This document shows positions 1 through 7,723 of a DNA stretch of 55,754 bases, piece by piece. Origin of the DNA: Chryseosolibacter histidinae (GTDB taxonomy: Bacteria > Bacteroidota > Bacteroidia > Cytophagales > Cyclobacteriaceae); assembly GCF_018598225.1 (NCBI RefSeq), contig NZ_JAHESF010000045.1, positions 1 through 55,754 on the forward strand, given 5' to 3'. Under the pieces are notes generated by a model that searched no databases, had not been told where the DNA came from, and saw nothing but the letters and a program-made list of their open reading frames with translations. The first letter of the stretch is position 1, and the number at the start of each line of letters is the position of its first letter. The position numbers and the translations under genes were made by a program.

Positions 1-1907
1 TTTTCAATGCGCGGTTCTCCCCGTGCACGGCATCCGTGAGCTTGCGCGACAGGTCACCGTTTGCCACGGCTGTGGTCACCTCGGCGATGTTCCGCACCTG
101 CGAGGTGAGGTTGGAGGCCATCTTGTTCACGGAGTCGGTGAGGTCTTTCCAGGTGCCACCCACGCCCTGTACATCGGCCTGTCCGCCGAGCTTACCTTCG
201 GAGCCTACTTCACGGGCCACGCGGGTTACTTCAGAGCCAAATGAGTTGAGCTGGTCCACCATGGTATTGATGGTGTTCTTCAATTCGAGGATCTCGCCGC
301 GCACATCCACCGTGATCTTGCGCGACAGGTCTCCGTTTGCCACGGCGGTAGTTACTTCTGCAATGTTTCGCACCTGGTTCGTGAGGTTGGAGGCCATCTG
401 GTTCACCGAGTCGGTGAGGCCTTTCCAAACACCACCCACGCCGATCACCGTTGCCTGTCCGCCGAGCTTACCTTCGGAGCCCACTTCCACGGCCACCCTG
501 GTCACTTCAGAGGCGAACGAGTTGAGCTGGTCCACCATGGTATTGATGGTGTTCTTCAATTCAAGGATCTCGCCTTTTACATCCACCGTGATCTTGCGCG
601 AAAGGTCTCCATTGGCCACGGCTGTTGTCACTTCGGCGATGTTACGCACCTGCGAGGTAAGGTTACCGGCCATTTTGTTTACAGAGTCGGTAAGGTCTTT
701 CCAGGTGCCGCCAACACCAGGTACATCGGCCTGCCCGCCCAGCATCCCTTCGGAGCCTACTTCGCGGGCCACGCGGGTTACTTCAGAGGCGAATGAGTTG
801 AGCTGGTCCACCATGGTATTGATGGTATCTTTCAGTTCGAGGATCTCGCCTTTCACATCCATGGTGATCTTGCGCGAGAGGTCTCCTTTTGCCACGGCAG
901 TTGTTACCTGAGCAATGTTCCGTACCTGGCCGGTGAGGTTGGAGGCCATCTGGTTTACGGAATCGGTAAGGTCTTTCCATACACCGCCCACACCTTTTAC
1001 AGTAGCCTGTCCACCGAGCTTACCTTCAGAGCCTACTTCCCTGGCCACGCGGGTCACTTCAGAGGCAAATGAGTTAAGCTGGTCCACCATGGTGTTGATG
1101 GTATCTTTCAGTTCGAGGATCTCGCCTTTTACATCCACGGTGATCTTGCGCGACAGGTCGCCCCGCGCCATGGCGGTTGTTACCTGGGCGATATTGCGCA
1201 CCTGGCCGGTGAGGTTGGAGGCCATCTGGTTCACAGAATCAGTAAGGTCTTTCCATACACCACCCACGCCTTTTACAGTAGCCTGTCCACCGAGCTTACC
1301 TTCGGAGCCTACTTCGCGGGCCACCCGTGTTACTTCGGCAGAGAATGAGTTGAGCTGGTCCACCATGGTGTTGATGGTGTTCTTCAGCTCGAGGATCTCG
1401 CCTTTTACGTCTACGGTGATCTTCTTGGATAAGTCGCCTTTTGCCACCGCGGTTGTTACCTCTGCGATGTTACGTACCTGGCCGGTAAGGTTGGAGGCCA
1501 TCTGGTTTACAGAGTCGGTGAGGTCTTTCCAGGTTCCGGCCACACCTTTCACCTGCGCCTGTCCGCCGAGCTTACCTTCGGTACCCACTTCGAGCGCCAC
1601 CCGGGTTACTTCAGAAGAGAATGAGTTGAGCTGGTCCACCATGGTGTTGATGGTATTCTTCAGCTCGAGGATCTCGCCTTTTACGTCTACGGTGATCTTC
1701 TTTGACAAGTCGCCTTTTGCCACCGCGGTTGTTACCTCCGCGATGTTACGTACCTGGGCCGTCAGGTTGCTACCCATCTGGTTTACGGAGTCCGTAAGGT
1801 CTTTCCATACACCGGCCACACCTTTTACTTTCGCCTGGCCACCGAGCTTACCTTCGGAGCCCACCTCACGTGCCACCCGCGTTACTTCCATGGAGAACAG
1901 GTTCAGC
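1..1907 (-). repeat. 276-bp in-frame tandem repeat encoding paired HAMP modules
   Basis: The phrase gagctggtccaccatgg (or a one- to three-base variant) recurs at 248, 524, 800, 1076, 1352, 1628 and 1904, exactly 276 bases (92 codons) apart each time. Neighbouring copies, for instance 1352-1627 and 1628-1903, differ at only scattered bases. Each copy encodes two HAMP modules. Divergence is greatest at the outer edges, as expected for an array growing by unequal recombination from the middle. Confidence 0.95.
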
Positions 1908-2494
1908 TGCTTCACCATGTCGTTCACCTCCTTGGCGATCTGTGCAAACTCTCCCTGCAGGGTATGAGCACCAATTTCAAGGGGCATCTCCTGCGAAAGG
2001 TTTCCTTTGGCCACGGAGCTGATCACGCGCGCAATCTCGATGGTAGGGTGCACGAGATCGGAAATAAGTCCGTTGATGGAATCGACACCGGTGCCCCATG
2101 AGCCTTTTGAGCTGGGCACTTCGATGCGCTGGTTCAGCTTACCCTGCTTGCCGATGATCTGGCCCGCCCGTGTAAACTCCCCCATCATCTTTTCGTTGAG
2201 GGTGATAATTTCGTTAAGGGTGTCGCAGATCTTTCCGCTCAGGCCCACCTGGTCGAAAGGCATCCGAACGGAGAAATTCCCTGCCTTGACTTCGGTCAGT
2301 ACCCGGAGCAATTCACGGTTGTCGAGCATGCCCGACAAGTCGTAAGGACTTACCTGAACACTGGGATATACAACATTTGGTTTCTTCTTTTTTACGGTGG
2401 GTTTTTCCGGCGCAATGGTTGCTGCTTTATGAGAGCCATTGCCGCTTCCTACTTTTTCTACAACAGAGGATGAGCGACCAGTTTTTTTTCTCAT
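1..2494 (-). CDS. Giant poly-HAMP signalling protein (probable hybrid histidine kinase), N-terminal part
   Basis: Reverse-strand frame open from the ATG at 2492-2494 to the window edge, giving 831 codons with no stop. Residues 1-45 are a Lys/Ser/Pro-rich tail without a signal peptide or membrane segment. Then come three divergent HAMP-like modules, followed by alternating module types: one with the core [19 protein letters not shown] and one with [12 protein letters not shown]...[13 protein letters not shown] count about 17 HAMP-like modules in view. Poly-HAMP arrays with this alternation are known from Nik1/DHK-type soluble hybrid kinases, where they precede HisKA, HATPase and receiver domains. 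Those catalytic domains would lie left of base 1 and are inferred, not seen. The last visible module ([13 protein letters not shown]) departs from the consensus, suggesting the array is ending. It could instead end in another output domain. Confidence 0.85.
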   Translation of the reverse strand, partial: MRKKTGRSSSVVEKVGSGNGSHKAATIAPEKPTVKKKKPNVVYPSVQVSPYDLSGMLDNRELLRVLTEVKAGNFSVRMPFDQVGLSGKICDTLNEIITLNEKMMGEFTRAGQIIGKQGKLNQRIEVPSSKGSWGTGVDSINGLISDLVHPTIEIARVISSVAKGNLSQEMPLEIGAHTLQGEFAQIAKEVNDMVKQLNLFSMEVTRVAREVGSEGKLGGQAKVKGVAGVWKDLTDSVNQMGSNLTAQVRNIAEVTTAVAKGDLSKKITVDVKGEILELKNTINTMVDQLNSFSSEVTRVALEVGTEGKLGGQAQVKGVAGTWKDLTDSVNQMASNLTGQVRNIAEVTTAVAKGDLSKKITVDVKGEILELKNTINTMVDQLNSFSAEVTRVAREVGSEGKLGGQATVKGVGGVWKDLTDSVNQMASNLTGQVRNIAQVTTAMARGDLSRKITVDVKGEILELKDTINTMVDQLNSFASEVTRVAREVGSEGKLGGQATVKGVGGVWKDLTDSVNQMASNLTGQVRNIAQVTTAVAKGDLSRKITMDVKGEILELKDTINTMVDQLNSFASEVTRVAREVGSEGMLGGQADVPGVGGTWKDLTDSVNKMAGNLTSQVRNIAEVTTAVANGDLSRKITVDVKGEILELKNTINTMVDQLNSFASEVTRVAVEVGSEGKLGGQATVIGVGGVWKGLTDSVNQMASNLTNQVRNIAEVTTAVANGDLSRKITVDVRGEILELKNTINTMVDQLNSFGSEVTRVAREVGSEGKLGGQADVQGVGGTWKDLTDSVNKMASNLTSQVRNIAEVTTAVANGDLSRKLTDAVHGENRALK

Positions 2495-3016
2495 AGTGGG
2501 TAGATTGTACTTTTTAAAAATAAGAAGATTAGTGTTAAGGTAAATGTGTTCCTGCCGGTTAAAAGAATGCCGTGGAGCTTTTGGTGAAAAAAGTCTACAG
2601 GATGTCTAAGAACCACAGAAAAAAAGCAGGTAAAAAAATCATGCCAACGCCTGCTACCGAATACGTCTGTGTTGAAATCATTTTCAAAAACACTGCACCA
2701 TAACAGAGGCGAAGCACGGATGGTTTCATTCACTGATTTGGTAGCTGATCTTTGGAGGTTGGTTTCAGGTTTAAAGTTTAAAGTTTGAAGTTTAAGGTTT
2801 CAGGTTTAAAGTTGTCGGGTGGCCGGTCAGACTGATGTAAATTTCCTTATTCGGTGCTTGATTCAGAAATTTGAAACTTACACGAAATTGCGTGGCGATG
2901 GGCCGGTGGAGGTGAGGGTTGACAAAGCGGATGCCTGTGATGGGGCAAGCAACTGCAGTGAAGCGGTTATTATTCTGATTTTTTATTAATATTGGATTAA
3001 AATAATCTCAATAGCT
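2495..3016. other. 522-bp gene-free stretch between divergently read genes
   Basis: No convincing coding frame on either strand. It must hold the promoters of the poly-HAMP gene (leftward) and the small Lys-rich gene (rightward). An AT-rich stretch with TATTTTTA on the minus strand about 25 bases from the poly-HAMP ATG is a weak candidate -7 box. The only clear structure is the heptamer array at 2762-2813. The rest shows nothing I can interpret. Confidence 0.6.
2762..2813 (+). repeat. GTT-phased heptamer array, AT-rich class
   Basis: Seven perfect-phase 7-base units plus a final GTT: GTTTCAG, GTTTAAA, GTTTAAA, GTTTGAA, GTTTAAG, GTTTCAG, GTTTAAA. The first three bases of each unit are always GTT. 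The same family occurs, usually with an inverted partner arm, at 20285-20326, 22533-22616 and 31964-32055. Here the opposite arm is at best a short remnant (ttgaaactta near 2871). Confidence 0.9.
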
Positions 3017-3121
3017 ATGGCAAAAGGACAAGATGCCCGGAAGGAAACCAAGAAAAAACCCGCCAAGACCTTGAAGGAAAAAAGAGCTGAGAAGCGCGAC
3101 AAGAAGGCCGGCAAGAATTGA
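3017..3121 (+). CDS. Lysine-rich 34-residue microprotein
   Basis: ATG at 3017, stop TGA at 3119-3121. It begins MAKGQDARKETKKKPAK and continues with further Lys, Arg, Glu and Ala to GKN; about 40% of residues are Lys. It has no signal peptide or hydrophobic stretch and should be cytosolic and strongly basic. Very short proteins beginning MAKGQ with Lys-rich tails are, to my recollection, widespread as unnamed proteins in bacteria including Bacteroidota. Nucleic-acid or ribosome binding is a guess from charge only. It is followed within 60 bases by a strong hairpin and a bidirectional terminator, which supports a real transcription unit ending here. No clear Shine-Dalgarno is seen, which is normal in this phylum. 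Confidence 0.7.
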   Translation: MAKGQDARKETKKKPAKTLKEKRAEKRDKKAGKN

Positions 3122-3130
3122 TTTTCTTCG

Positions 3131-3166
3131 AATATTTCAGCGTACCGGAGTGTGCGCTGAAATATT
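3131..3166 (+). other. Perfect 12-bp stem hairpin in the 3' region of the microprotein gene
   Basis: AATATTTCAGCG at 3131-3142 pairs perfectly with CGCTGAAATATT at 3155-3166 around a 12-base loop. It begins 9 bases after the stop codon and has no following T-run. It may stabilise the 3' end or act with the terminator just downstream. Confidence 0.7.
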
Positions 3167-3176
3167 ACCTCAAAAG

Positions 3177-3207
3177 AAAACCCGGGCATGCCGGGTTTTA
3201 ATTTTTT
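3177..3207. terminator. Bidirectional rho-independent terminator
   Basis: AAAACCCGG (3177-3185) pairs with CCGGGTTTT (3191-3199) around GCATG and is followed by AATTTTTTT. The A-run on the left serves the opposite strand. It lies between the convergent microprotein gene and the M23 peptidase gene and can end both transcripts. Confidence 0.9.
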
Positions 3208-3226
3208 TATGAAGGTCTTGTATGGT

Positions 3227-4207
3227 TTACATTCCAAGTGACTGGTTCTCGGTCGATGCCAGCTCCAGTATCCGCTCGTATTCTCCTGCTGAAAGATCGT
3301 TGAAGAAATAGTGAACAGGATCTACCTGCACGCCGTTGATGTGCACTTCGTAGTGCAGGTGAGGGGCGGTAGACATACCTGTGTTGCCTACATAACCCAC
3401 AAGGTCGCCGCGTTTGATATTTTGCCCGGGCCGTACGGCAAACTCGTGCATGTGCGCATAGCGTGAGCGATATCCGAAGCCGTGATCGATCTCCACCATT
3501 TTCCCGTATCCGCTGAACTTCACATCAACAACCACAACCTTGCCATCTGCCGTAGCATAGATGGGTGTGCCGATGGGGGCGGCGAAATCGATGCCCGAGT
3601 GCATTTTCTTTACTTTGTAAATGGGGTGTACCCTGAAGCCGAAGCCTGACGCCAGCGCGATGAGCTGTTTATTGGCGATGGGCTGGATGGCGGGAATGGC
3701 CGCGAAAAGTTTCTCTTTGTTCTCCGCCAGCTGCACTACTTCGTCCTGCGATTTGGATTCGATGTAGAGCTTTCTTCTGAGCTTATCCACCTTTTCGTGC
3801 AGGCCCACCACGAGGTCGGTATGGGTGATGCCTTTTTTGCGGATGTCGGCATAACGGTCAGCACCGCCTACCCCGGCATCGCGCACCGATTTTTCAATGG
3901 GCTGGGCGCCCAGCACAACCCTGTAGATGTTATCATCGCGGTGCTCGACATTGTTGAGGATCGTACTCAACATTTCCACATCTTTATTGAGCTTGTCGTA
4001 ATAGAACTCGAGCTCTTTCACTTCATTTTTCAGGATCAGCTCCTTGGGAGATTCGAAATAACTGCTGTAGAGGAACAGGAGACCGATGGCCATGATCAGC
4101 GTCAATGACAGTATACCAAGCCCATTGAGGATCACATCACTTTTCCTGGTCCTGATCCGCTCGTACTTACAGGTTTCGGTGTCGTAGTAGTACTTGATTC
4201 TTGCCAT
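3227..4207 (-). CDS. Membrane-anchored M23 family metallopeptidase
   Basis: 326 residues. A short basic cytosolic tail is followed by one membrane segment (about 28-48), a coiled-coil-rich periplasmic stalk (about 55-175), and a LytM/M23 domain (about 190-315). Zinc-site motifs are visible: H203-x3-D207 in MHSGIDFAAP and H283-x-H285 in HLHYEVH. The family cleaves peptide cross-links of peptidoglycan during wall growth, or acts as an activator when degenerate; here all metal ligands look intact. The layout (TM, coil, M23) matches MepM-like proteins common in Bacteroidota. It lies 19 bases after the mog gene and may be co-transcribed with it. The 3' end meets the bidirectional terminator. Confidence 0.93.
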   Translation of the reverse strand: MARIKYYYDTETCKYERIRTRKSDVILNGLGILSLTLIMAIGLLFLYSSYFESPKELILKNEVKELEFYYDKLNKDVEMLSTILNNVEHRDDNIYRVVLGAQPIEKSVRDAGVGGADRYADIRKKGITHTDLVVGLHEKVDKLRRKLYIESKSQDEVVQLAENKEKLFAAIPAIQPIANKQLIALASGFGFRVHPIYKVKKMHSGIDFAAPIGTPIYATADGKVVVVDVKFSGYGKMVEIDHGFGYRSRYAHMHEFAVRPGQNIKRGDLVGYVGNTGMSTAPHLHYEVHINGVQVDPVHYFFNDLSAGEYERILELASTENQSLGM

Positions 4208-4226
4208 AGGATGTCACTTAAAAAAA

Positions 4227-4757
4227 TTATGCGTTTTGAGGCCTGAAGGCCTGGATCACATTTTCGTTACACACTATATAAGGCCCCTCCAGCAAATCGA
4301 TACAGTAGGGGATGGCTGGAAAAACGGCATCCAGACATTGCCTGATAGCTTTGGGCTTGCCAGGTAAATTTACTATTAATGTTTTATTCCTGATCCCCGC
4401 AGTCTGCCTCGAAAGTATGGCTGTAGGCACGTATGTAAGACTTTTTGCTCTCATGAGCTCTCCGAAACCAGGTAACATCTTGTCGCATACCGCCTCTGTG
4501 GCCTCCGGAGTGACATCTCTCTTTGCCGGGCCCGTGCCACCTGATGTAATGATCAGGCAACACCCTTTTTGGTCTGCCATACTGATCATTGTTTCCTCAA
4601 TGAGGTGCTGCTCATCAGGTATCACGGCATATTCCTTCTCCCAGGCACTTTTGAGATACTCCGTTATGGTCGCTGCAATTGTTATACCCGGTGTATCTTC
4701 ATAGATACCTTTGCTGGCCCTGTCTGAAACGTTGATGATGCCTATTCTTATTACCAT
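4227..4757 (-). CDS. mog: Molybdopterin adenylyltransferase (MogA/MoaB-like)
   Basis: 176 residues, ATG at 4757. The motif TSGGTGPAKRD (71-81) followed by VTPEAT is the signature of the MoCF-binding fold. The C-terminal half (MLPGFGELMRAKSL, then NLPGKPKAI) fits MogA, which adenylylates molybdopterin before metal insertion. No other moa, mob or moe gene lies in the window, so it is an isolated member of the pathway here, next to a cell-wall peptidase rather than cofactor genes. A MoaB-type name would be equally acceptable by sequence alone. Confidence 0.9.
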   Translation of the reverse strand: MVIRIGIINVSDRASKGIYEDTPGITIAATITEYLKSAWEKEYAVIPDEQHLIEETMISMADQKGCCLIITSGGTGPAKRDVTPEATEAVCDKMLPGFGELMRAKSLTYVPTAILSRQTAGIRNKTLIVNLPGKPKAIRQCLDAVFPAIPYCIDLLEGPYIVCNENVIQAFRPQNA

Positions 4758-4821
4758 GCCTTGCCTATTAATGCCGTAAACGGATTGCGGGTAACAGTAT
4801 ACCGGAAACCGTTATGGTTTT

Positions 4822-5859
4822 TTACTTATTGAAGGGCCTGAATTGTATTTTTTCTGAACGTCCTTTTTTAAATACCTGTCTGCCTTTGTTTATTCCTTTC
4901 CTCAATTCTTTCTGCGCATCCACAGGCAACATCACAATTTCTTTGCATTCCACAGAGCAACATCCGTTGTATTGCGCGGCACATTCGCTGCATTGAATGA
5001 AGAGCAGGTGGCATCCGTCATTCTTGCAATTGGTGTGGTCATCGCAGGGTTTGCCGCACTGATGGCACACTGCGATGATGTCATTCGTGATGCGTTCTCC
5101 CAAACGTTCGTCGAACACGAAGTTTTTCCCGATGAACTTATTTTCAATGCCTTCTGCTTTCACCTCCTGTGCATATTTGATAATGCCACCGTTGAGTTGA
5201 AAAACATTTTCAAATCCCAGGTGCTTCATCCATGCGCTTGCTTTTTCGCAACGGATGCCCCCTGTGCAGTACATCAGCAGTTTTTTGTCTTTCTGTGTTT
5301 TCATCAGGTCTTCAACCACCTGAAGCTCTTCTCTGAACGTATCAACATCAGGACATATTGCGCCTTTAAAATGGCCCACCTCGCTTTCGTAGTGATTGCG
5401 CATGTCCACAATGATGGTGTCAGGATCGTCTGCCAGCCTGTTGAACTCTGCTGCGTTGACGTGGGTTCCGGTATCGGTCACGTCGAAGGAGCTGTCGTCG
5501 AGACCATCGGCCACGATCTTTTTTCGCACCAGGATCTTCAGCTTGAAAAACGACCGTCCGTCGTCCTGTACGGCGATGTTCAGTCGCACGCCGTTAAGAA
5601 AACCAATGCTATATAAATGATCGCGGAAAATATCCTTATTCTGCTCCGGCACGCTGATCTGCGCGTTAATGCCTTCTGCGGCCACGTAGATGCGGCCCAG
5701 CACCCCCAGTTTATCAAAGTTCAAATAAAGCTCGTCCCGGAAGGTTTCAGGCGATGCAATGTGATGGTATTTGTAAAAGGAAATGGTGACCCTTTTTTCT
5801 TCGGCCGACCGCATCTTCTCCTTGAGAACGCGGCCTTCAATACGGTTGTGCAATGGCAT
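4822..5859 (-). CDS. trhO: tRNA uridine(34) hydroxylase, rhodanese-like (TrhO/YceA)
   Basis: 345 residues. An N-terminal acylphosphatase-like part (about 22-110, with ISFYKY and AAEGINAQ) precedes a rhodanese domain (about 135-235) with active loop C198-TGGIR-C204. A cysteine-rich tail (about 265-305: CHQCGKPC...CSECAAQYNGCC) probably binds zinc. The family makes 5-hydroxyuridine at the tRNA wobble position independently of prephenate. The start MPLHNRI matches the conserved beginning of Bacteroidota homologues, so I keep the ATG at 5859. It stands alone with a 64-base gap to mog. Confidence 0.93.
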   Translation of the reverse strand: MPLHNRIEGRVLKEKMRSAEEKRVTISFYKYHHIASPETFRDELYLNFDKLGVLGRIYVAAEGINAQISVPEQNKDIFRDHLYSIGFLNGVRLNIAVQDDGRSFFKLKILVRKKIVADGLDDSSFDVTDTGTHVNAAEFNRLADDPDTIIVDMRNHYESEVGHFKGAICPDVDTFREELQVVEDLMKTQKDKKLLMYCTGGIRCEKASAWMKHLGFENVFQLNGGIIKYAQEVKAEGIENKFIGKNFVFDERLGERITNDIIAVCHQCGKPCDDHTNCKNDGCHLLFIQCSECAAQYNGCCSVECKEIVMLPVDAQKELRKGINKGRQVFKKGRSEKIQFRPFNK

Positions 5860-5926
5860 AAAGCGCTGATTAATTGCAGGTTAATCGAGTTCTTTAACGT
5901 GTAAAAGCCTCCAAGATACGAAATAG

Positions 5927-5975
5927 ATATGAGATGGGAGTCCCGATAGCTATCGGGATGAGATCTGAGACCCCG
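5927..5975. repeat. Perfect 18-bp palindrome with flanking TGAGATN units
   Basis: TCCCGATAGCTATCGGGA at 5941-5958 is self-complementary over its full length. It is flanked on the left by tatgagatgggag and on the right by tgagatctgagac, giving roughly 7-base phased TGAGATN units. It sits in the 132-base gap between trhO and the TPR gene. It may be another intergenic palindrome of the heptamer type. No operator function can be assigned. Confidence 0.7.
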
Positions 5976-5991
5976 CTACCGGCCGCCGGTT

Positions 5992-6621
5992 TTACTGGCG
6001 CGCTCGTAATTGTCCCCGCAGTAGCTTGTTATACTCTGGACAGGTAAGCATGCCGTGCTCGTCGCAGTAGGGGCAGGTCTTGTATTCATCGCCGAAGGCA
6101 CCTTTGCGGATGATGACGTGGTCGCCTTTGCATACAGGGCAGCTCACTTTTCCGGAAGGCCCGCAGTCGATGTCGTAATTAGCAGAGAGCACATCGCCGG
6201 CTTTCTGCGCTTCTTTGGTTCTCTCTTTTACAAATTCCGTTTCAGCCAGCTTGAGGTATTCGGTAGCCTCCTGATAATGTTGTCCTGTGGTTCCCTTCAG
6301 CTGAATGTACTTGTTCAGCCAGTCGATGCTCTGCTTGTATTTGTTGAGGTGATAAGAGTTCTTGCCGAAGTAGAAGGTGAGATCTGACGGAACGCTTTTA
6401 ATGTTCTCCAGCACGTACCTGAATTTTTCATCGGCGAGTGTGTACTCCGAATGATCCATGAAGTAGACACCGGAATCGAGGTGACGCATCAGCTCCGAAC
6501 GTTTGCGTTGCTCCTCCTGCCGCAGGTATTCACGGGTGCGCTCATCCTGTTGCTGTGCCACGGCGGACAACGTACCCGCCAGGCTTACAATGATCATCAA
6601 AAATGTCTGTACGGTCTTCAT
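5992..6621 (-). CDS. Secreted TPR-like protein with C-terminal zinc-ribbon
   Basis: 209 residues from the ATG at 6621, which overlaps the upstream stop as ATGA; that coupling decides the start over an in-frame ATG at 6651. Residues 1-23 (MKTVQTFLMIIVSLAG...) are a signal peptide ending near AVAQQ. A helical middle resembles TPR units (about 45-140). The tail carries CPVCKGD, CPYCDEHG and a further Cys, the CxxCxG pattern of DnaJ-type zinc fingers. I do not recognise a named family. Translational coupling to the ACMSD-like gene suggests shared expression, but a functional link is not evident. Confidence 0.8.
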   Translation of the reverse strand: MKTVQTFLMIIVSLAGTLSAVAQQQDERTREYLRQEEQRKRSELMRHLDSGVYFMDHSEYTLADEKFRYVLENIKSVPSDLTFYFGKNSYHLNKYKQSIDWLNKYIQLKGTTGQHYQEATEYLKLAETEFVKERTKEAQKAGDVLSANYDIDCGPSGKVSCPVCKGDHVIIRKGAFGDEYKTCPYCDEHGMLTCPEYNKLLRGQLRARQ

Positions 6622-7625
6622 GCAAATCGTTCTTTCGGTATGTTCAGCCATGCCAGCGCAGCACCATGGAATATATCACTTACCGTGCCGGCATCGAGGT
6701 TCATCTCTTCAATAAATTTTCCAACTTCCAGATCGCCCAGGGGAAACGGATAGTCCGTTCCGAGGGTAATGTGTTTCGATCCCACCAGCTTCAGCACATA
6801 CTCCAGCATCAGCGGGTCGTGGGTGATGCTGTCTACCCAGAATTTCTTCAGGTAGGTTTTGGGACTCACGTTGTTGTCAATGGCTACCAGGTCGGGGCGG
6901 CAGTCAAATCCATGCTGTATTCTGCCCAGGGTTGGAAGAAATGATCCTCCTGCGTGGGCAAAATTTACTCTTAATCCGGGAAGTCTTTCAAATATTCCGC
7001 CAAAAATCATCGAGCAAATGGCACGCGATGTTTCCGCCGGCATGCTTACCAGCCACGGCAGCCAGTACCGCTGCATCTGCTTTTCGCCCATCATGTTCCA
7101 GGGATGCACCAATACGGCCATTCCCAGACGCTCACAGGCCTCGAAAACGGGAAAGAACCTTTCTTCATTCAGGTTCAGATCGTTGATATTAGAGCCAATT
7201 TGAACGCCCTGAAGACCTATTTCCCTGCACCGCTCGAGCTCCTGTATGGCAAGCTCGCTGTCTTGCATAGGCAGGGTGCCCAGCCCGAGGTAGTGCCTGG
7301 GATATTTCGCCACCAGGTCGGCAATATGGTCGTTGAGGAATTTTGAAAGCTCCAGGCAGTCCAGCGGCCGTGCCCAGTAAGAGAACATCACAGGAATGGT
7401 ACACACCACCTGCACCTGTGTGTTGAACTTCTCATATTCCCTGATGCGCAACTCCGCATTCCACGAATTCTCCTTGATCTCGCGGAAGAACTGGTTGCCG
7501 CGCATCATCTTGGCAAACCCCTTCCGGTGATGCTGCAGGTAGATGAAGTCACCGTACCCGAACTTCTCGCTCCAGTTGGGTAATTTTTTGGGAATAATAT
7601 GGGTATGGGAATCGATTTTCAGCAC
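6618..7625 (-). CDS. ACMSD-type amidohydrolase (2-amino-3-carboxymuconate-6-semialdehyde decarboxylase)
   Basis: 335 residues from a GTG at 7625, giving MLKIDSHTHIIPK, the usual family start; an in-frame TTG at 7673 would add 16 unconserved residues. Zinc ligands fit ACMSD: H7 and H9, H174 (VLVHPW), D291 (LGTDYPFPLG), with catalytic H224 (FAHAGG). Family-wide strings such as VPVMFSYWA-like IPVMFSYWA, LGTLPMQ and YWLPWLVSMPAE are near identical to animal and bacterial ACMSD. The enzyme removes CO2 from the kynurenine/3-hydroxyanthranilate intermediate, diverting it from quinolinate. No other kynurenine gene is in the window. Its stop overlaps the next gene's start by four bases. Confidence 0.9.
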   Translation of the reverse strand: MLKIDSHTHIIPKKLPNWSEKFGYGDFIYLQHHRKGFAKMMRGNQFFREIKENSWNAELRIREYEKFNTQVQVVCTIPVMFSYWARPLDCLELSKFLNDHIADLVAKYPRHYLGLGTLPMQDSELAIQELERCREIGLQGVQIGSNINDLNLNEERFFPVFEACERLGMAVLVHPWNMMGEKQMQRYWLPWLVSMPAETSRAICSMIFGGIFERLPGLRVNFAHAGGSFLPTLGRIQHGFDCRPDLVAIDNNVSPKTYLKKFWVDSITHDPLMLEYVLKLVGSKHITLGTDYPFPLGDLEVGKFIEEMNLDAGTVSDIFHGAALAWLNIPKERFA

Positions 7626-7723
7626 TGCCAGGAAATCAATCCCGCAATATCGAAGTTTTTCAGGAGCAAGCAAATCCCGAAAATAGCCAGCTTTATAAGA
7701 ACTTTTATTTGTAAATAACGGCC

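Noticed and set aside
1-1907. Regular direct repeats as a possible CRISPR-like array
   Set aside because: The 276-base unit is entirely protein coding, has no unique spacers, and keeps one reading frame.
36-1967. Long open frames on the plus strand opposite the poly-HAMP gene (291 and 350 codons)
   Set aside because: They are antisense shadows of the 276-bp repeat; the translated text is a repetitive Ser/Pro/Thr string, and the minus strand encodes clear HAMP modules over the same bases.
2491-2733. 80-codon frame on the minus strand before the poly-HAMP gene
   Set aside because: Low-complexity translation, overlaps the poly-HAMP start and lies in its promoter region; no recognisable feature.
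2986-3237. 83-codon minus-strand frame over the microprotein
   Set aside because: It runs through two hairpins and a terminator and is antisense to the better supported Lys-rich frame.
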